Shown: one piece after another, positions 1-8,418 of the stretch | Layout of the letters: the number at the start of each line of letters is the position of its first letter | Position numbering within the stretch: the stretch's first letter is position 1 | NCBI GenBank assembly: GCA_963832875.1 | Contig: CAWHWB010000002.1 | Coordinates: forward strand, 1-64,000 | DNA from: AP-15 sp963832875 | GTDB taxonomy: Bacteria > Pseudomonadota > Alphaproteobacteria > ATCC43930 > CGMCC-115725 | Length of the DNA stretch: 64,000 bases | Reading direction: 5' to 3' | The notes under the pieces: generated by a model | The model's database searches: none | Seen by the model: the letters and a program-made list of their open reading frames with translations, nothing else | Told to the model about the DNA's origin: nothing | Position numbers and translations under genes: made by a program

Positions 1-1180
1 GACAGACGGTGTTGGCTGTTTGAACCGATATGCCTGTTGCCCGTGGTTATGCCGCCATGAGTTTTTCCTTTGCCAGTGGGAGCGCGTCAAGAAAGGTCTG
101 CATCGGTGTCTTGCCAAAGCACCAGCGGCCCTGATGCGGCCGGTGCTGGTTGTATTCGGTGATCCACGCATCGAGGTCGGTCTGCAGCTCGTCGATGGTG
201 CGGTAGATCTTTTTGCGGAACGCCACCCGATAGAATTCATCCAAGACGGTGCGATGGAAGCGCTCGCAAATTCCATTCGTCTGCGGGCTCTTGGTCTTGG
301 TGCGGCTGTGATCGATATCCTCGACGGCCAGGTAAAGCTCGTACTCGTGGCTCTGGGTGCCACAAAATTCGGTACCGCGATCGGTCAGCATCCGCGACAG
401 CCGGATGCCGTGCTCGTCAAAGAACGGCACCACCCGGTCGTTGAGGATCTCGGCGGCGGTGATCGGGGTTTTGCGATCATACAATTTGGCAAAGGCGACC
501 TTGGCATAGGTGTCGATCACCGTCTGCTGGTAGACCCGGCCGACACCCTTCAAGGTGCCGACGTAGAAGGTATCCTGGGCGCCGCAATAACCGGGGCATT
601 CGCTCTCGAACTCGCCGTGCGCTTCCTTGTCGGATTTGGCCTTCTCGAGAGCGGCGATCTGGGCTTCGGTCAACAGGATGCCGTCCTGGGCGACCTTGGC
701 TTCGAGCGCCTTGAGGCGGTGTTTGATCGAGGTCAGATCGTGGCGCTGCCACACGCAGCGCACGCCCGCCGGCGAGATCGACAGACCTTGCCGTTTCAGC
801 GCCTCTGACACCCGAACCTGGCCCCAGGCCGGCTGTTCGATCGCCATGTCGACCACCGCCTGTTCGATTTGCGGTGCGGTGCGGTTTTTCAACACCGGTT
901 TGCGCCGGCTGATCTCCTGCAACGCCAGCTCACCGCCTTTGTCGTAGAGCTCCTTGAAGCGGTAAAAGCTGTCGCGGCTGTAGCCCATCATCTTGCAGGC
1001 TTGGCTGACATTGCCGAGTTGCTTGGCCAACTCCAGCAAACCGAGCTTGGCTCGGATGATCTTCTGCTCCTGGGTCACGCGTGATCTCCGTCCCGCCGCA
1101 CGGGCGGGTCGCGGTCCCAGCTCGAGGTGAGAACCGCGCCCCGCCCTCCGGCTCTGTTTCGGAAACCAACAACGAATGTC
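1..1180 (-). mobile_element. IS481-family insertion sequence, near complete
   Basis: A single transposase gene on the minus strand is bracketed by imperfect inverted repeats: gacagacggtgttgg at 1-15 and ccaacaacgaatgtc at 1166-1180, matching at 12 of 15 positions after reverse complement. The left end coincides with the window edge, so one or more terminal bases and the target duplication may lie outside. The family assignment comes from the transposase. The right end abuts an IS66 remnant within about 25 bases, so two elements landed side by side. Confidence 0.7.
47..1078 (-). CDS. IS481-family DDE transposase
   Basis: A 343-residue transposase, the usual size for IS481. The N-terminal third is a helix-turn-helix DNA-binding region (CKMMGYSRDSFYRFKELYD). 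The C-terminal half is an rve-type integrase core with the acidic triad visible as VIDTYAKVAFAKLYD, LTDRGTEFCG and NGICERFHRT, then the ending NQHRPHQGRWCFGKTPMQ that is typical of this family. It would cut and rejoin the element ends near 1 and 1180. The reading frame is intact, so the element may still be active. Confidence 0.9.
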   Translation of the reverse strand: MTQEQKIIRAKLGLLELAKQLGNVSQACKMMGYSRDSFYRFKELYDKGGELALQEISRRKPVLKNRTAPQIEQAVVDMAIEQPAWGQVRVSEALKRQGLSISPAGVRCVWQRHDLTSIKHRLKALEAKVAQDGILLTEAQIAALEKAKSDKEAHGEFESECPGYCGAQDTFYVGTLKGVGRVYQQTVIDTYAKVAFAKLYDRKTPITAAEILNDRVVPFFDEHGIRLSRMLTDRGTEFCGTQSHEYELYLAVEDIDHSRTKTKSPQTNGICERFHRTVLDEFYRVAFRKKIYRTIDELQTDLDAWITEYNQHRPHQGRWCFGKTPMQTFLDALPLAKEKLMAA

Positions 1181-1338
1181 AGATTAAGTTCCACTGTCGG
1201 TAATCCGTAAGCGTCCGGTTTGGACCGTCCGGCGGCGCGTAGTCGGGGCGAGCGCGATGAGCGAAGCTTTGTCCTTCTGGATTTTCCAGAAGGAGGCGCT
1301 GGATTGGACGGCGAGGTTGTAGTCGAGCGTCGGCGACG

Positions 1339-1728
1339 ATGGACGCCGGAGCAAAGGCGGCACTGATCGCCGAGGTGGAGGCCGAGGGTGGCCAGGTTAC
1401 CGAGGTTGCCCGCCGGCACGCGATCTCGGCGAGCCTGCTATACAACTGGCGATCGGCATGGAAGGCCGCGGCGCTGACGGTGCGAGGCACGGCAGTGCGG
1501 CCGGCCGAATTCGTTCGGCTCGGCGTCGTCACTGATGCTTCAGGCGACAGCCCGACAGCGGCATTGGCGACGGCCGCGGTATGCCCACGGGGCGCCGGCT
1601 TGGCCCTGGCCGAGCGTGTCGGGGTGATCGAGATCGATCTGCCGGACGGGGTTCGGGTGCGCGTCGATAGCAGCGTCAACGAGAAGGCGCTGGGGCGGGT
1701 CCTGTCGGCGGTAGGAGGGCTGGGATGA
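1339..1728 (+). CDS. IS66 accessory protein TnpA
   Basis: A 129-residue protein with an N-terminal Tnp_IS1/IS66-type helix-turn-helix (VARRHAISASLLYNWRSAWK, about residues 28-47) and a variable C-terminal part. In full IS66 elements TnpA, TnpB and the TnpC transposase are all needed for movement. Its stop codon overlaps the former tnpB start as ATGA (1725-1728), the normal IS66 coupling. The gene is intact, but its partners are deleted or truncated. Confidence 0.75.
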   Translation: MDAGAKAALIAEVEAEGGQVTEVARRHAISASLLYNWRSAWKAAALTVRGTAVRPAEFVRLGVVTDASGDSPTAALATAAVCPRGAGLALAERVGVIEIDLPDGVRVRVDSSVNEKALGRVLSAVGGLG

Positions 1729-1731
1729 TCG

Positions 1732-1983
1732 GTCGGCCAGGCGGCCTGGCTGCTGCAGCCAATCGTCGACGGCATCGGCGACCAGGTCTTTGCCGCCGAG
1801 AAGATCCACGCCGACGACACGCCGGTCCCGGTGCTGGAGCCCGGCCTCGGCCGCACCCGGACCGGGCGATTGTGCCGAGAGCCAGACGCTCGATGGCCGC
1901 ACACCGAGATTTACAAATCTATCTTCTCGTGGGTCAAAGAGCGGATGATGCCTCACCACGAAATGCATAAATCCGCTGGCTGA
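1732..1983 (+). pseudogene. IS66 transposase TnpC fragment
   Basis: Reading from 1732, the frame gives VGQAAWLLQPIVDGIGDQV and then KIHADDTPVPVLEPGLGRTR, the conserved stretch around the first catalytic aspartate of the IS66 transposase. After about residue 47 the resemblance is lost and the frame ends at 1983. It is joined directly to the tnpB start codon, showing an internal deletion of probably well over one kilobase. Confidence 0.7.
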
Positions 1984-1999
1984 ACCGAGGCCACGGTCG

Positions 2000-2407
2000 T
2001 CACCGGACGCTGACGACCGTGCCGATCCGGTAGAGCTTGATCAGCGCGGCGTTGGTGGTCTGCTCGGCGATCCCGAAGCGGATAAAAATCGGGTTCGTCA
2101 CGTAATTATTGTCACCGACAATTTGTATTTGTTTGCCGAGCCGGGCGGTGTGCTCGCAAAGCCGTCCCAATCGGTCTCGGCCAGCCCATCCTCCAGCGAC
2201 ACGATCGGCAACTTCGCAAGCCAGCTCTCGTAGAGGTCGGTCATCTGCGCGCTAGTCTTAGGGCCCTGCCCCGACCTTTCGAGATTGTAGGCGCCGCCAG
2301 CATAAAATCCGCTCGCCGCCGGGTCGAGCGCGATGGCAATGTCTTCGCCAGGCCGGAAGCCTGCAGCTCTTCGAGGCCCGATGCGTAGACTTCCCGGCTT
2401 GGCCATA
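2000..2407 (-). pseudogene. Enolase remnant (C-terminal half, frameshifted)
   Basis: The minus strand holds enolase signatures in more than one frame: PGEDIAIALDPAASGFY, then LPIVSLEDGLAETDWDGF (the loop with the catalytic acidic residues), then in a shifted frame RLGKQIQIVGDNNYVTNP and ALIKLYRIGTVVSVR, ending at 2000. Enolase normally has about 425 residues, and its N-terminal half is not seen. At least one frameshift separates the blocks, so this is a decayed second copy. A functional eno gene is expected elsewhere in the genome. Confidence 0.7.
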
Positions 2408-2932
2408 GTTGCCGCAAATAAGCAGCGTAGCGCCTGAGCAGCGCGGGCAGAGGCTCTGCGCTAAGGCCATCGAAGGAGTTCGGAAGATAATTGCTGACAA
2501 GGTCCATGCCGATACTCCGTGAATGACCCGGGCGGCTCGGCAATTCTGCCGGCCAATGTGGATCAGGAGTCATCAACTGCGTGCCTTGGCGGCAGCGGTT
2601 AAAGGCGAACTCCTTTGCCTCGAGGCAGAGGGCTGGTGGCTCAGCGGGCCGATGTCAAGAATATGACGGCTGCTCCTCCCCCTAAACTCGGATTGCATTC
2701 GATGGCGTGAGGCCTATGATGTCCTCCTGCTCCGCTGATGCTCGAGATGCGTCGGCAGCGGTGATGGAGTTCACCGGAATCGCCCTCCCGGGCTGATGAC
2801 TCCTACTGTCGGTCCGCTTTGTTGGTGCGGGCGGGCTGCGCGGTAGGAAGGCTCGTCAGGACGGTAGGTGCGATGTCCGGCCTCGCTATATCAAGCCCTT
2901 TGCGCCGATCCGACGCCGGAGCGGTGTGAGCC
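2408..2932. other. No recognisable gene
   Basis: About 520 bases between the enolase remnant and the hyf-like operon. The short open frames here do not resemble known proteins and have no convincing ribosome binding sites. The promoter of the downstream operon probably lies here, but no clear -35/-10 pair was found. Confidence 0.4.
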
Positions 2933-3883
2933 GTGGGCGAGCGGGTCCTATACAATCTGCTGCAGGTCGCCGTGGTCATCGCCTTTGCTCCCTTGGTCGA
3001 AGGAGTCACCACCCAGCTGAAAGAAATCGTTCAGTCGAAGCGCGGACCGAGTATTTTTCAGCCCTACCGTGACCTGTGGAAGCTATTGCACAAAGATGAG
3101 ATCGTCTCCGAATACAGCTCCTGGATATTCCGAGCAGCACCTTACATCGCCTTTGCCGCGCCGGTTTTCGTTGCCCTGCTGATCCCGGTGCTGACACGCT
3201 ATCCGCTATTTTTCGCTTTCATGGCCGACATGCTGGGGGTCGGTTTTATCTTCGCATTTGCCGGGTTCTTCAGCACGGTCGCCGCCGTTGACACCGCCAA
3301 TCCCTACGGCCCGATGGGAGCGAGCCGCACCCGGATGGTCGGCTTCCTCGCCGAGCCGGTGTTCATCGTCGTCTTCCTGACCATTTCTTTCGTCGCTGGC
3401 TCGACGATCCCCTACATCGTGCAGACCCGCTGGGTATCGCCAATCGCCAATTTCTTCGAGCCCTCACATGTCCTATTGATGATCGCGTTTTTCATGCTGA
3501 TCCTCGCCGAGGACGGCCGCATCCCGGTCGATAATCCATCCGGGCATTTCGAGCTGGCGATGATCGACCATTCTAAAACGCTCGAATATTCGGGACGTGG
3601 CGCGGCACTGATGAAATGGGCAGGGGCGATGAAGCTCTTCGTGCTGATTATCGTCTTTCTCAACGTCGTGGTTGCGCCTTGGGGACTGGCGAAGGGCATG
3701 GGCGTGCTCGATGTGCTCGCGGCGATCCCGCTTGTGCTGTTAAAAGTTTTGGGGTTCATCCTGGTCCTTGTCGGCATCGAGTCCTCGCTCGCCAAGCTGA
3801 GGCTATTTCGTATCACCGAATTTCTTGGGGCTGCGTTTGTGATTTGCGTCGTGGCGATGATAACGCGGCTTTCGGAGATCTAG
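2933..3883 (+). CDS. hyfC: Hydrogenase-4/NuoH-like membrane subunit (HyfC)
   Basis: A 316-residue integral membrane protein of the NuoH/HycD/HyfC family, which joins the soluble electron-transfer arm to the proton-pumping membrane arm. Family features are the N-terminal QSKRGPSIFQPYRDLWKLL segment, the acidic loop LAEDGRIPVDNPSGHFELAM (which lies next to the quinone or active-site cavity in complex I), and about eight hydrophobic helices. Start is GTG at 2933 with GGAG about 11 bases upstream. It is the first gene of a six-gene operon for a group 4 hydrogenase-related complex. Length matches HyfC of E. coli (about 315-322). Confidence 0.9.
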   Translation: MGERVLYNLLQVAVVIAFAPLVEGVTTQLKEIVQSKRGPSIFQPYRDLWKLLHKDEIVSEYSSWIFRAAPYIAFAAPVFVALLIPVLTRYPLFFAFMADMLGVGFIFAFAGFFSTVAAVDTANPYGPMGASRTRMVGFLAEPVFIVVFLTISFVAGSTIPYIVQTRWVSPIANFFEPSHVLLMIAFFMLILAEDGRIPVDNPSGHFELAMIDHSKTLEYSGRGAALMKWAGAMKLFVLIIVFLNVVVAPWGLAKGMGVLDVLAAIPLVLLKVLGFILVLVGIESSLAKLRLFRITEFLGAAFVICVVAMITRLSEI

Positions 3884-3897
3884 GCGTCGGGGCAGTA

Positions 3898-4578
3898 ATG
3901 AGTGTCCCATCCGCGTTCCCTCTGATCTTAGCGCTCGATGCACTGACTGGGGCGCTGTTTCTACTAACCGCGCTGGGGGTGGTCGCGACCCGGCAGGTCA
4001 TGGCGTCGCTGCAGCTATTCGTCCTCCAGTCATTGCTGTTGACGGCATCTGCAGTTCTGCTTGCTATTCCCACCGGCTCGCCGCATCTGTTGGCGGTCGC
4101 CGCAATTACCATCGCCACCAAGACCCTGTTGATTCCGTGGCTGCTGCGTCGCACGGTCAGCGCCGAAGTCTATCGCCGGCGTGAGGTCGAGCGCGTTCTG
4201 AATGTGCCGAGCTCGCTGTTGGCCTCGGCCGTGTTGATCGTGCTCGCTTATGTCGTCGCCAATCCGGTGCTCGCGGCCGTCGCGGTTCCGTTTGCGCGGA
4301 TCAATCTGCCGCTCGGGCTCGCGGCGATGTTTCTCGGCGCGTTTACGATCGTGGTTCGCCGAGAAGCGGTGCCGCAGCTATTGGGGCTGCTCGCCGTCGA
4401 AAACGGTGCGTTCTTCGCCGGTGTTGCGATTGTCCCGCACCTGCCCGTCATCGCAGAGCTCGCGGCCGCGGTCGATGTCCCGGTTCTGGCACTCGTCTTC
4501 GGCCTGTTGACCCGCCGCATCTATATCCGGCTCGGCACGACATCGGTCGGGACGCTCGCCAGCCTGAACGAGCAGTAG
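3898..4578 (+). CDS. hyfE: Hydrogenase-4 subunit HyfE (NuoK-like)
   Basis: A 226-residue, almost entirely hydrophobic protein beginning MSVPSAFPLILALDALTG. It matches the length and layout of HyfE (about 216 residues), whose C-terminal half resembles the NuoK/MrpC antiporter-like subunit. The segment AVPQLLGLLAVENGAFF carries the buried Glu expected in a proton path. It starts at ATG 3898, 15 bases after hyfC, and ends 9 bases before hyfF, so it is cotranscribed. Confidence 0.88.
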   Translation: MSVPSAFPLILALDALTGALFLLTALGVVATRQVMASLQLFVLQSLLLTASAVLLAIPTGSPHLLAVAAITIATKTLLIPWLLRRTVSAEVYRRREVERVLNVPSSLLASAVLIVLAYVVANPVLAAVAVPFARINLPLGLAAMFLGAFTIVVRREAVPQLLGLLAVENGAFFAGVAIVPHLPVIAELAAAVDVPVLALVFGLLTRRIYIRLGTTSVGTLASLNEQ

Positions 4579-4587
4579 AACAGAGCG

Positions 4588-6024
4588 ATGCATCTCGCCC
4601 TTATTCTTCTCATCCCCGCCCTTGCCAGCGGCATCTCGTTATCTTTGCCGAAGCCCCGTTTTGCCGCCCCGCTGACCCTGGTCGCCAGCGCCGCCGTGCT
4701 GGCGCTAGCCGTCATGGTGGCGGTGACCGCCGCGCATACCGGCCGGGTCGAGGCGTTCGCCGGGCAGCTCACCTGCGACGGGCTGGGGGCGCTGATCCTG
4801 ATGCTCGTCGCCTTTGTCGGGTTCACCGCAGCGCTCTACTCCTGTGGCTACATCGGCAATCGGCCGGAGCATGGTCGTCGGCTCAGGCCGTATTACGGGC
4901 TCTACAATCTTTTCATGCTGTCGATGCTGGCGGTGCCGCTGCTAACCAACGTCGCCCTGATGTGGATCGCCGTCGAGCTGACCACGTTGTTTTCAGCGTT
5001 TCTCGTCGGTTTCGAGGACACGCCGGAGGCGCTCGAGGCGGCATGGAAATACCTGGTCCTAACCAGTCTCGGTGCGATCCTGGCGCTGCTCGGCTTTCTC
5101 GTTCTCTATTGGGGCTCGCAGGTCGCCGGCTTTCAGCCCTTCACCTGGGTGGGGCTGGTGAATGCCGCCCCGAAGATGCCGCCAGCGTTGCTGTGGCCGG
5201 CCTTCCTGATGATCCTCGTCGGTTTTGGGACGAAAGTCGGCCTCGTTCCGATGCATACCTGGCTGCCGGATGCCCACAGCCAGGCGCCTGCCCCGATCTG
5301 CGCTCTGTTGTCCGGGGTCGAGACAACGACGGTGCTCTACGTCATTCTACGGCTCTTCCCGGTGATCGGCGGAGCACCGGGGCTCGACGCCCGGCCGTGG
5401 TATATCGGCTTCGGTCTGCTCTCGGTTGCGGTCGCCACTCTGCTTCTCGTCCACGTGCGCGACTTCAAGCGTCTCTTCGCTTTCTCGACGGTCGAGCATA
5501 TGGGCATCATTCTTTTTGCCGCCGGCCTCGGCGGGGTCGACGCGCATCTCGGCGCGGTCTACCAGATCACCGCCCACGCGATCGCCAAGTCATTTTGCTT
5601 TTTCGCCGCCGGCATGGTGGCGATGGCGGGTGGCACGCAGGAAATCGCCGCGGTCCGCGGCCTCGCACGATCCGCACCCGTCGCTGCGGCCGCCCTCGTC
5701 CTGGGCGCTTTCGCCATTGCCGGAGCGCCGCCCTTTGCGGTCTTCGTTAGCGAGTTTTTGATCCTCAAAGGCGGGCTCGCGGGCAGCCATTTCGTTGCGG
5801 TCGGCCTGCTCGCCGTTCTCGTCGTCATCGCCTTCTGCGCAATCATGCTGCACGTCACGCGCATGGTCTTCGGAATCGGTGCCGCCGGGACTGCTCGCGC
5901 CACCCCGATTTCGTGCAAAACGACGTTGGTGCTGGCCGCGATCCCGCTAATCGCGATCGGCGTCTATATGCCGGCACCGCTGCAGGAGCTGCTGCGGACG
6001 GCGGCGGCGGCGATCGGAGGCTGA
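4588..6024 (+). CDS. hyfF: Hydrogenase-4 subunit HyfF (NuoL/M/N-like)
   Basis: A 478-residue antiporter-like membrane subunit of the NuoL/M/N family. Visible markers are the helix WIAVELTTLFSAFLVGFE with the conserved Glu, the segment FGTKVGLVPMHTWLPDAHSQ with the conserved pumping Lys, and the broken-helix region after it. About 13-14 transmembrane helices are expected. HyfF of E. coli is about 526 residues, so this one is slightly short. It should be one of the two ion-pumping modules of the complex, the other being HyfB. Confidence 0.88.
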   Translation: MHLALILLIPALASGISLSLPKPRFAAPLTLVASAAVLALAVMVAVTAAHTGRVEAFAGQLTCDGLGALILMLVAFVGFTAALYSCGYIGNRPEHGRRLRPYYGLYNLFMLSMLAVPLLTNVALMWIAVELTTLFSAFLVGFEDTPEALEAAWKYLVLTSLGAILALLGFLVLYWGSQVAGFQPFTWVGLVNAAPKMPPALLWPAFLMILVGFGTKVGLVPMHTWLPDAHSQAPAPICALLSGVETTTVLYVILRLFPVIGGAPGLDARPWYIGFGLLSVAVATLLLVHVRDFKRLFAFSTVEHMGIILFAAGLGGVDAHLGAVYQITAHAIAKSFCFFAAGMVAMAGGTQEIAAVRGLARSAPVAAAALVLGAFAIAGAPPFAVFVSEFLILKGGLAGSHFVAVGLLAVLVVIAFCAIMLHVTRMVFGIGAAGTARATPISCKTTLVLAAIPLIAIGVYMPAPLQELLRTAAAAIGG

Positions 6025-6035
6025 AGGTCGCGCCG

Positions 6036-7646
6036 ATGGAAATCATCGTCAGCGACGCCTCGGCATCGCCCGGCTGGGCGAGCTTTGTCGATATCTTCGG
6101 CAAACGCTGGACCGATCGGGTCTCGGTCTCGCAGGACGAACAGGTGGGAGTGTGCCGCCTCGGATGCCGGCCAGAGCAGTTGCTTGAAATCTGCATCTGG
6201 CTGACGCGCGATCTCGGTTTTGCCTTCGCCACCTTGGTCGCCGAAGAGCGCCCCGTGTGGTCGCTGACCTATGTCTTCTACAAAGACAGCGGTTGGCCGT
6301 GGGTTTATCTCGCGCTTCACCCCGAAGGACCCGCCCTGACCATTCCATCGATCAGTAGCGCCGTGGCCGCCGCCGATTGGCATGAGCGCGAGGTGGAGGA
6401 CCTGTTCGGAATTGCCTTTGAGGGGCACCCGCGTCTCGGCGAATTCATTCTGCACGAGGATTGGCTGGAGGGCACAGCGCCGATGCGCCGCGCCTTTGAC
6501 GCGCGGCAGCCCGCACGCACCCGCGAGCCCGATCCCGATTGGCAGCCGCCGACCATCGTCATGGCACCGGGATCCTTCGCCATGCCGATCGGTCCGGTCT
6601 TTTCCGATTTCGCGGAGTCGGCGCAGTTTCTGCTCGAAACCGTCGGCGAGGATGTGATCCATACGATCCCGCGCTTCTTCTACAAATTCCGCGGCCTCGA
6701 AAAGATCGCCGAGGGCCAGCCGGTCGACCGGACGCTGCTCCTCGCCGAACGTTTTTCAGGCACTTCGGCGTTTGCCCATGGCTTGGCGTTCTGCCGAGCG
6801 GTAGAGGCGATCTGCGGCATCGCGCCGCCGCCCCGCGCCGAGGCGCTGCGCACGGTCTGGGCCGAACTGGAGCGCCTGCGGCACCACGCCGCGGCGATTG
6901 CCGGCATCTGTAATTCGACCGCCCTCGCGGTGGCCGCGAGCCAGGCGGCACTGATCGAGGAGGATCTACTGCGTCTCAGCGGAGAGACTTCGCGGCACCG
7001 TTATCTGTTCGGCATGATCCAACCGGGTGGTCTCGCCTGCGATCTTTTGCCGGCGCAATGCCGTCGTCTTCTCGAGGCGACCGCCGACATCTCCAAGCGG
7101 CTGCACGAACTCCATCAGATGCTGCGCTATTCGAGCAGCTTCCTCGACCGGTTGGAGGAGGTCGGCATCGTCAGACCGGGCGACGCCGTGTCTTACTTCC
7201 TTGTCGGCCCGATCGCCCGCGCCTCGGGGCTCGCCCGCGACATTCGCCGGCTGTTTCCCTACGCAGCTTATGCAACGACCGAATTCGCGGTGCCGGTCGA
7301 GCACGAAGGGGACGGATACGCCCGGTTGCGTGTCCTGTTTCAGGAAGCGGAACAATCGGCTGCGATCATTCGCCAGATGCTGGACGGGCTGCCGGATGGC
7401 CCGATTTCGACCGGTCCGATCGCGTGGCGCGCCGGCGTCGCGCTGGCTGCCGTCGAGGCCCCTATGGGGGCTGCCTTCCATTGGCTGAGATTACAGGAGC
7501 ACGGCGTCGTGGCACGCTATCGGGTGACCCCGCCCTCCTTCGTCAATTGGCACGGCTTCCACTTCGCGTCCGAGAATTTTGCGTTCCAGGACTTCCCGAT
7601 CATTCTCGCAAGCTTTGGGCTTTCGAACGCCGAGTGCGACCGGTAG
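6036..7646 (+). CDS. Hydrogenase large-subunit-like protein lacking Ni-Fe ligands (HyfG/NuoCD-like)
   Basis: A 536-residue fusion of a NuoC-like domain (about 1-160, with WHEREVEDLFGIAFEGHPRL) and a NuoD/[NiFe] large-subunit domain, the layout of HycE/HyfG. In true hydrogenases two CxxC pairs bind Ni-Fe. Here the first is replaced: the expected ERVCGICGFAH reads ERFSGTSAFAH (Ser241 and Ser244, codons from 6756). The C-terminal DPCxxC is also absent: the ending DFPIILASFGLSNAECDR has no CxxC. All four ligands are therefore missing and hydrogen chemistry is not expected. This fits the energy-converting hydrogenase-related (Ehr) complexes, whose substrate is unknown. The start at ATG 6036 was chosen by similarity, since the frame is open upstream into hyfF. 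Confidence 0.85.
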   Translation: MEIIVSDASASPGWASFVDIFGKRWTDRVSVSQDEQVGVCRLGCRPEQLLEICIWLTRDLGFAFATLVAEERPVWSLTYVFYKDSGWPWVYLALHPEGPALTIPSISSAVAAADWHEREVEDLFGIAFEGHPRLGEFILHEDWLEGTAPMRRAFDARQPARTREPDPDWQPPTIVMAPGSFAMPIGPVFSDFAESAQFLLETVGEDVIHTIPRFFYKFRGLEKIAEGQPVDRTLLLAERFSGTSAFAHGLAFCRAVEAICGIAPPPRAEALRTVWAELERLRHHAAAIAGICNSTALAVAASQAALIEEDLLRLSGETSRHRYLFGMIQPGGLACDLLPAQCRRLLEATADISKRLHELHQMLRYSSSFLDRLEEVGIVRPGDAVSYFLVGPIARASGLARDIRRLFPYAAYATTEFAVPVEHEGDGYARLRVLFQEAEQSAAIIRQMLDGLPDGPISTGPIAWRAGVALAAVEAPMGAAFHWLRLQEHGVVARYRVTPPSFVNWHGFHFASENFAFQDFPIILASFGLSNAECDR

Positions 7647-7656
7647 GAGGCGGGAG

Positions 7657-8418
7657 ATGGCGAACTGGGTCCTGAAGGGCCTGCGAACCGGGGTAAGAAG
7701 CGGCGGCTACCCGGATCGGCTCGAGGACGCGCCCGGGGTTTCGCCCGGCCGGCCGATCGGCAGTGTTCCCGATTCCGCGGAAGCGGCGGACGCGATCGTT
7801 GCCCGCTGTCCGACCGGCGCGATCGTCCGCCATGACGGCGGAGTGGCGATCGAGCAGGGAAGCTGCGTTCACTGCTTTCGCTGCCAAGACGATCGGGATG
7901 GGCCTGCCGCAGCCTGGGAAAACGGATACGAATGGGCGTACTATGCCGGCGAGGCCGCTGCGATGCAGCAGCGCTTGGCGGTGGTGTTCCGGCGCTCACT
8001 GCATATCCGCTTTGTCGACGCCGGCGCCTGCGGCGCCTGCATGAGCGAAGCGCGGCAGCTCGCGAGCCCCTACTACAACCTCCATCGGCTCGGCTTTTTC
8101 ATGACGCCGACACCGCGCAACGCAGACGTTCTGTTGGTCGCCGGCCCGGTCTCCGATGCGATGCGGCTGCCGTTGCGAAAAGTGTGGGAGGCAATGCCGC
8201 CGCCAAAGCGGGTCGTCGCGACCGGCGCTTGTGCGCTGTCGGGCGGCGTCTTCGGCCCGAGCTTTGCCGCGGCTGGCGGGGTCGCCGAAATTATTCCCGT
8301 CGATGTGGGGGTGCCGGGCTGTCCGCCACCGCCCCTGGCGATCCTTCACGCGCTGCTCGTCGTCGTCGAACGCAAGCCGCCGGCGGCGCCGGTCTCCACG
8401 CCGGCAGCGACGGCATGA
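7657..8418 (+). CDS. Fused ferredoxin / NuoB-like small subunit (HyfI-like)
   Basis: A 253-residue protein. The N-terminal part (about 45-80) has a partial ferredoxin module, CPTGAI at 51 and CVHCFRC at 70-76, resembling HycF/HyfH. The remainder is the NuoB/HyfI small subunit. The ligands for its proximal 4Fe-4S cluster are retained: Cys125 and Cys128 (GACGAC), Cys192 (TGAC) and Cys222 (GCPP). Electron transfer therefore seems preserved even though the partner large subunit has no Ni-Fe site. GGAGG precedes the ATG, and the stop overlaps hyfB as ATGA. Confidence 0.83.
   Translation: MANWVLKGLRTGVRSGGYPDRLEDAPGVSPGRPIGSVPDSAEAADAIVARCPTGAIVRHDGGVAIEQGSCVHCFRCQDDRDGPAAAWENGYEWAYYAGEAAAMQQRLAVVFRRSLHIRFVDAGACGACMSEARQLASPYYNLHRLGFFMTPTPRNADVLLVAGPVSDAMRLPLRKVWEAMPPPKRVVATGACALSGGVFGPSFAAAGGVAEIIPVDVGVPGCPPPPLAILHALLVVVERKPPAAPVSTPAATA

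Larger units (their letters stand above)
1207..1983 (+). mobile_element. IS66-family element, internally deleted
   Basis: The segment begins at GTAAGCG (1207), the usual terminal sequence of IS66 elements, followed by intact tnpA. Right after the tnpB start codon (ATG at 1725) the sequence jumps into the middle of tnpC, so nearly all of tnpB and the first part of tnpC are missing. No right terminal repeat was found. The element cannot move on its own. Confidence 0.65.

Noticed and set aside
20..808. A plus-strand frame of 262 residues over the IS481 transposase
   Set aside because: Shadow of the transposase, which has its DDE residues on the minus strand.
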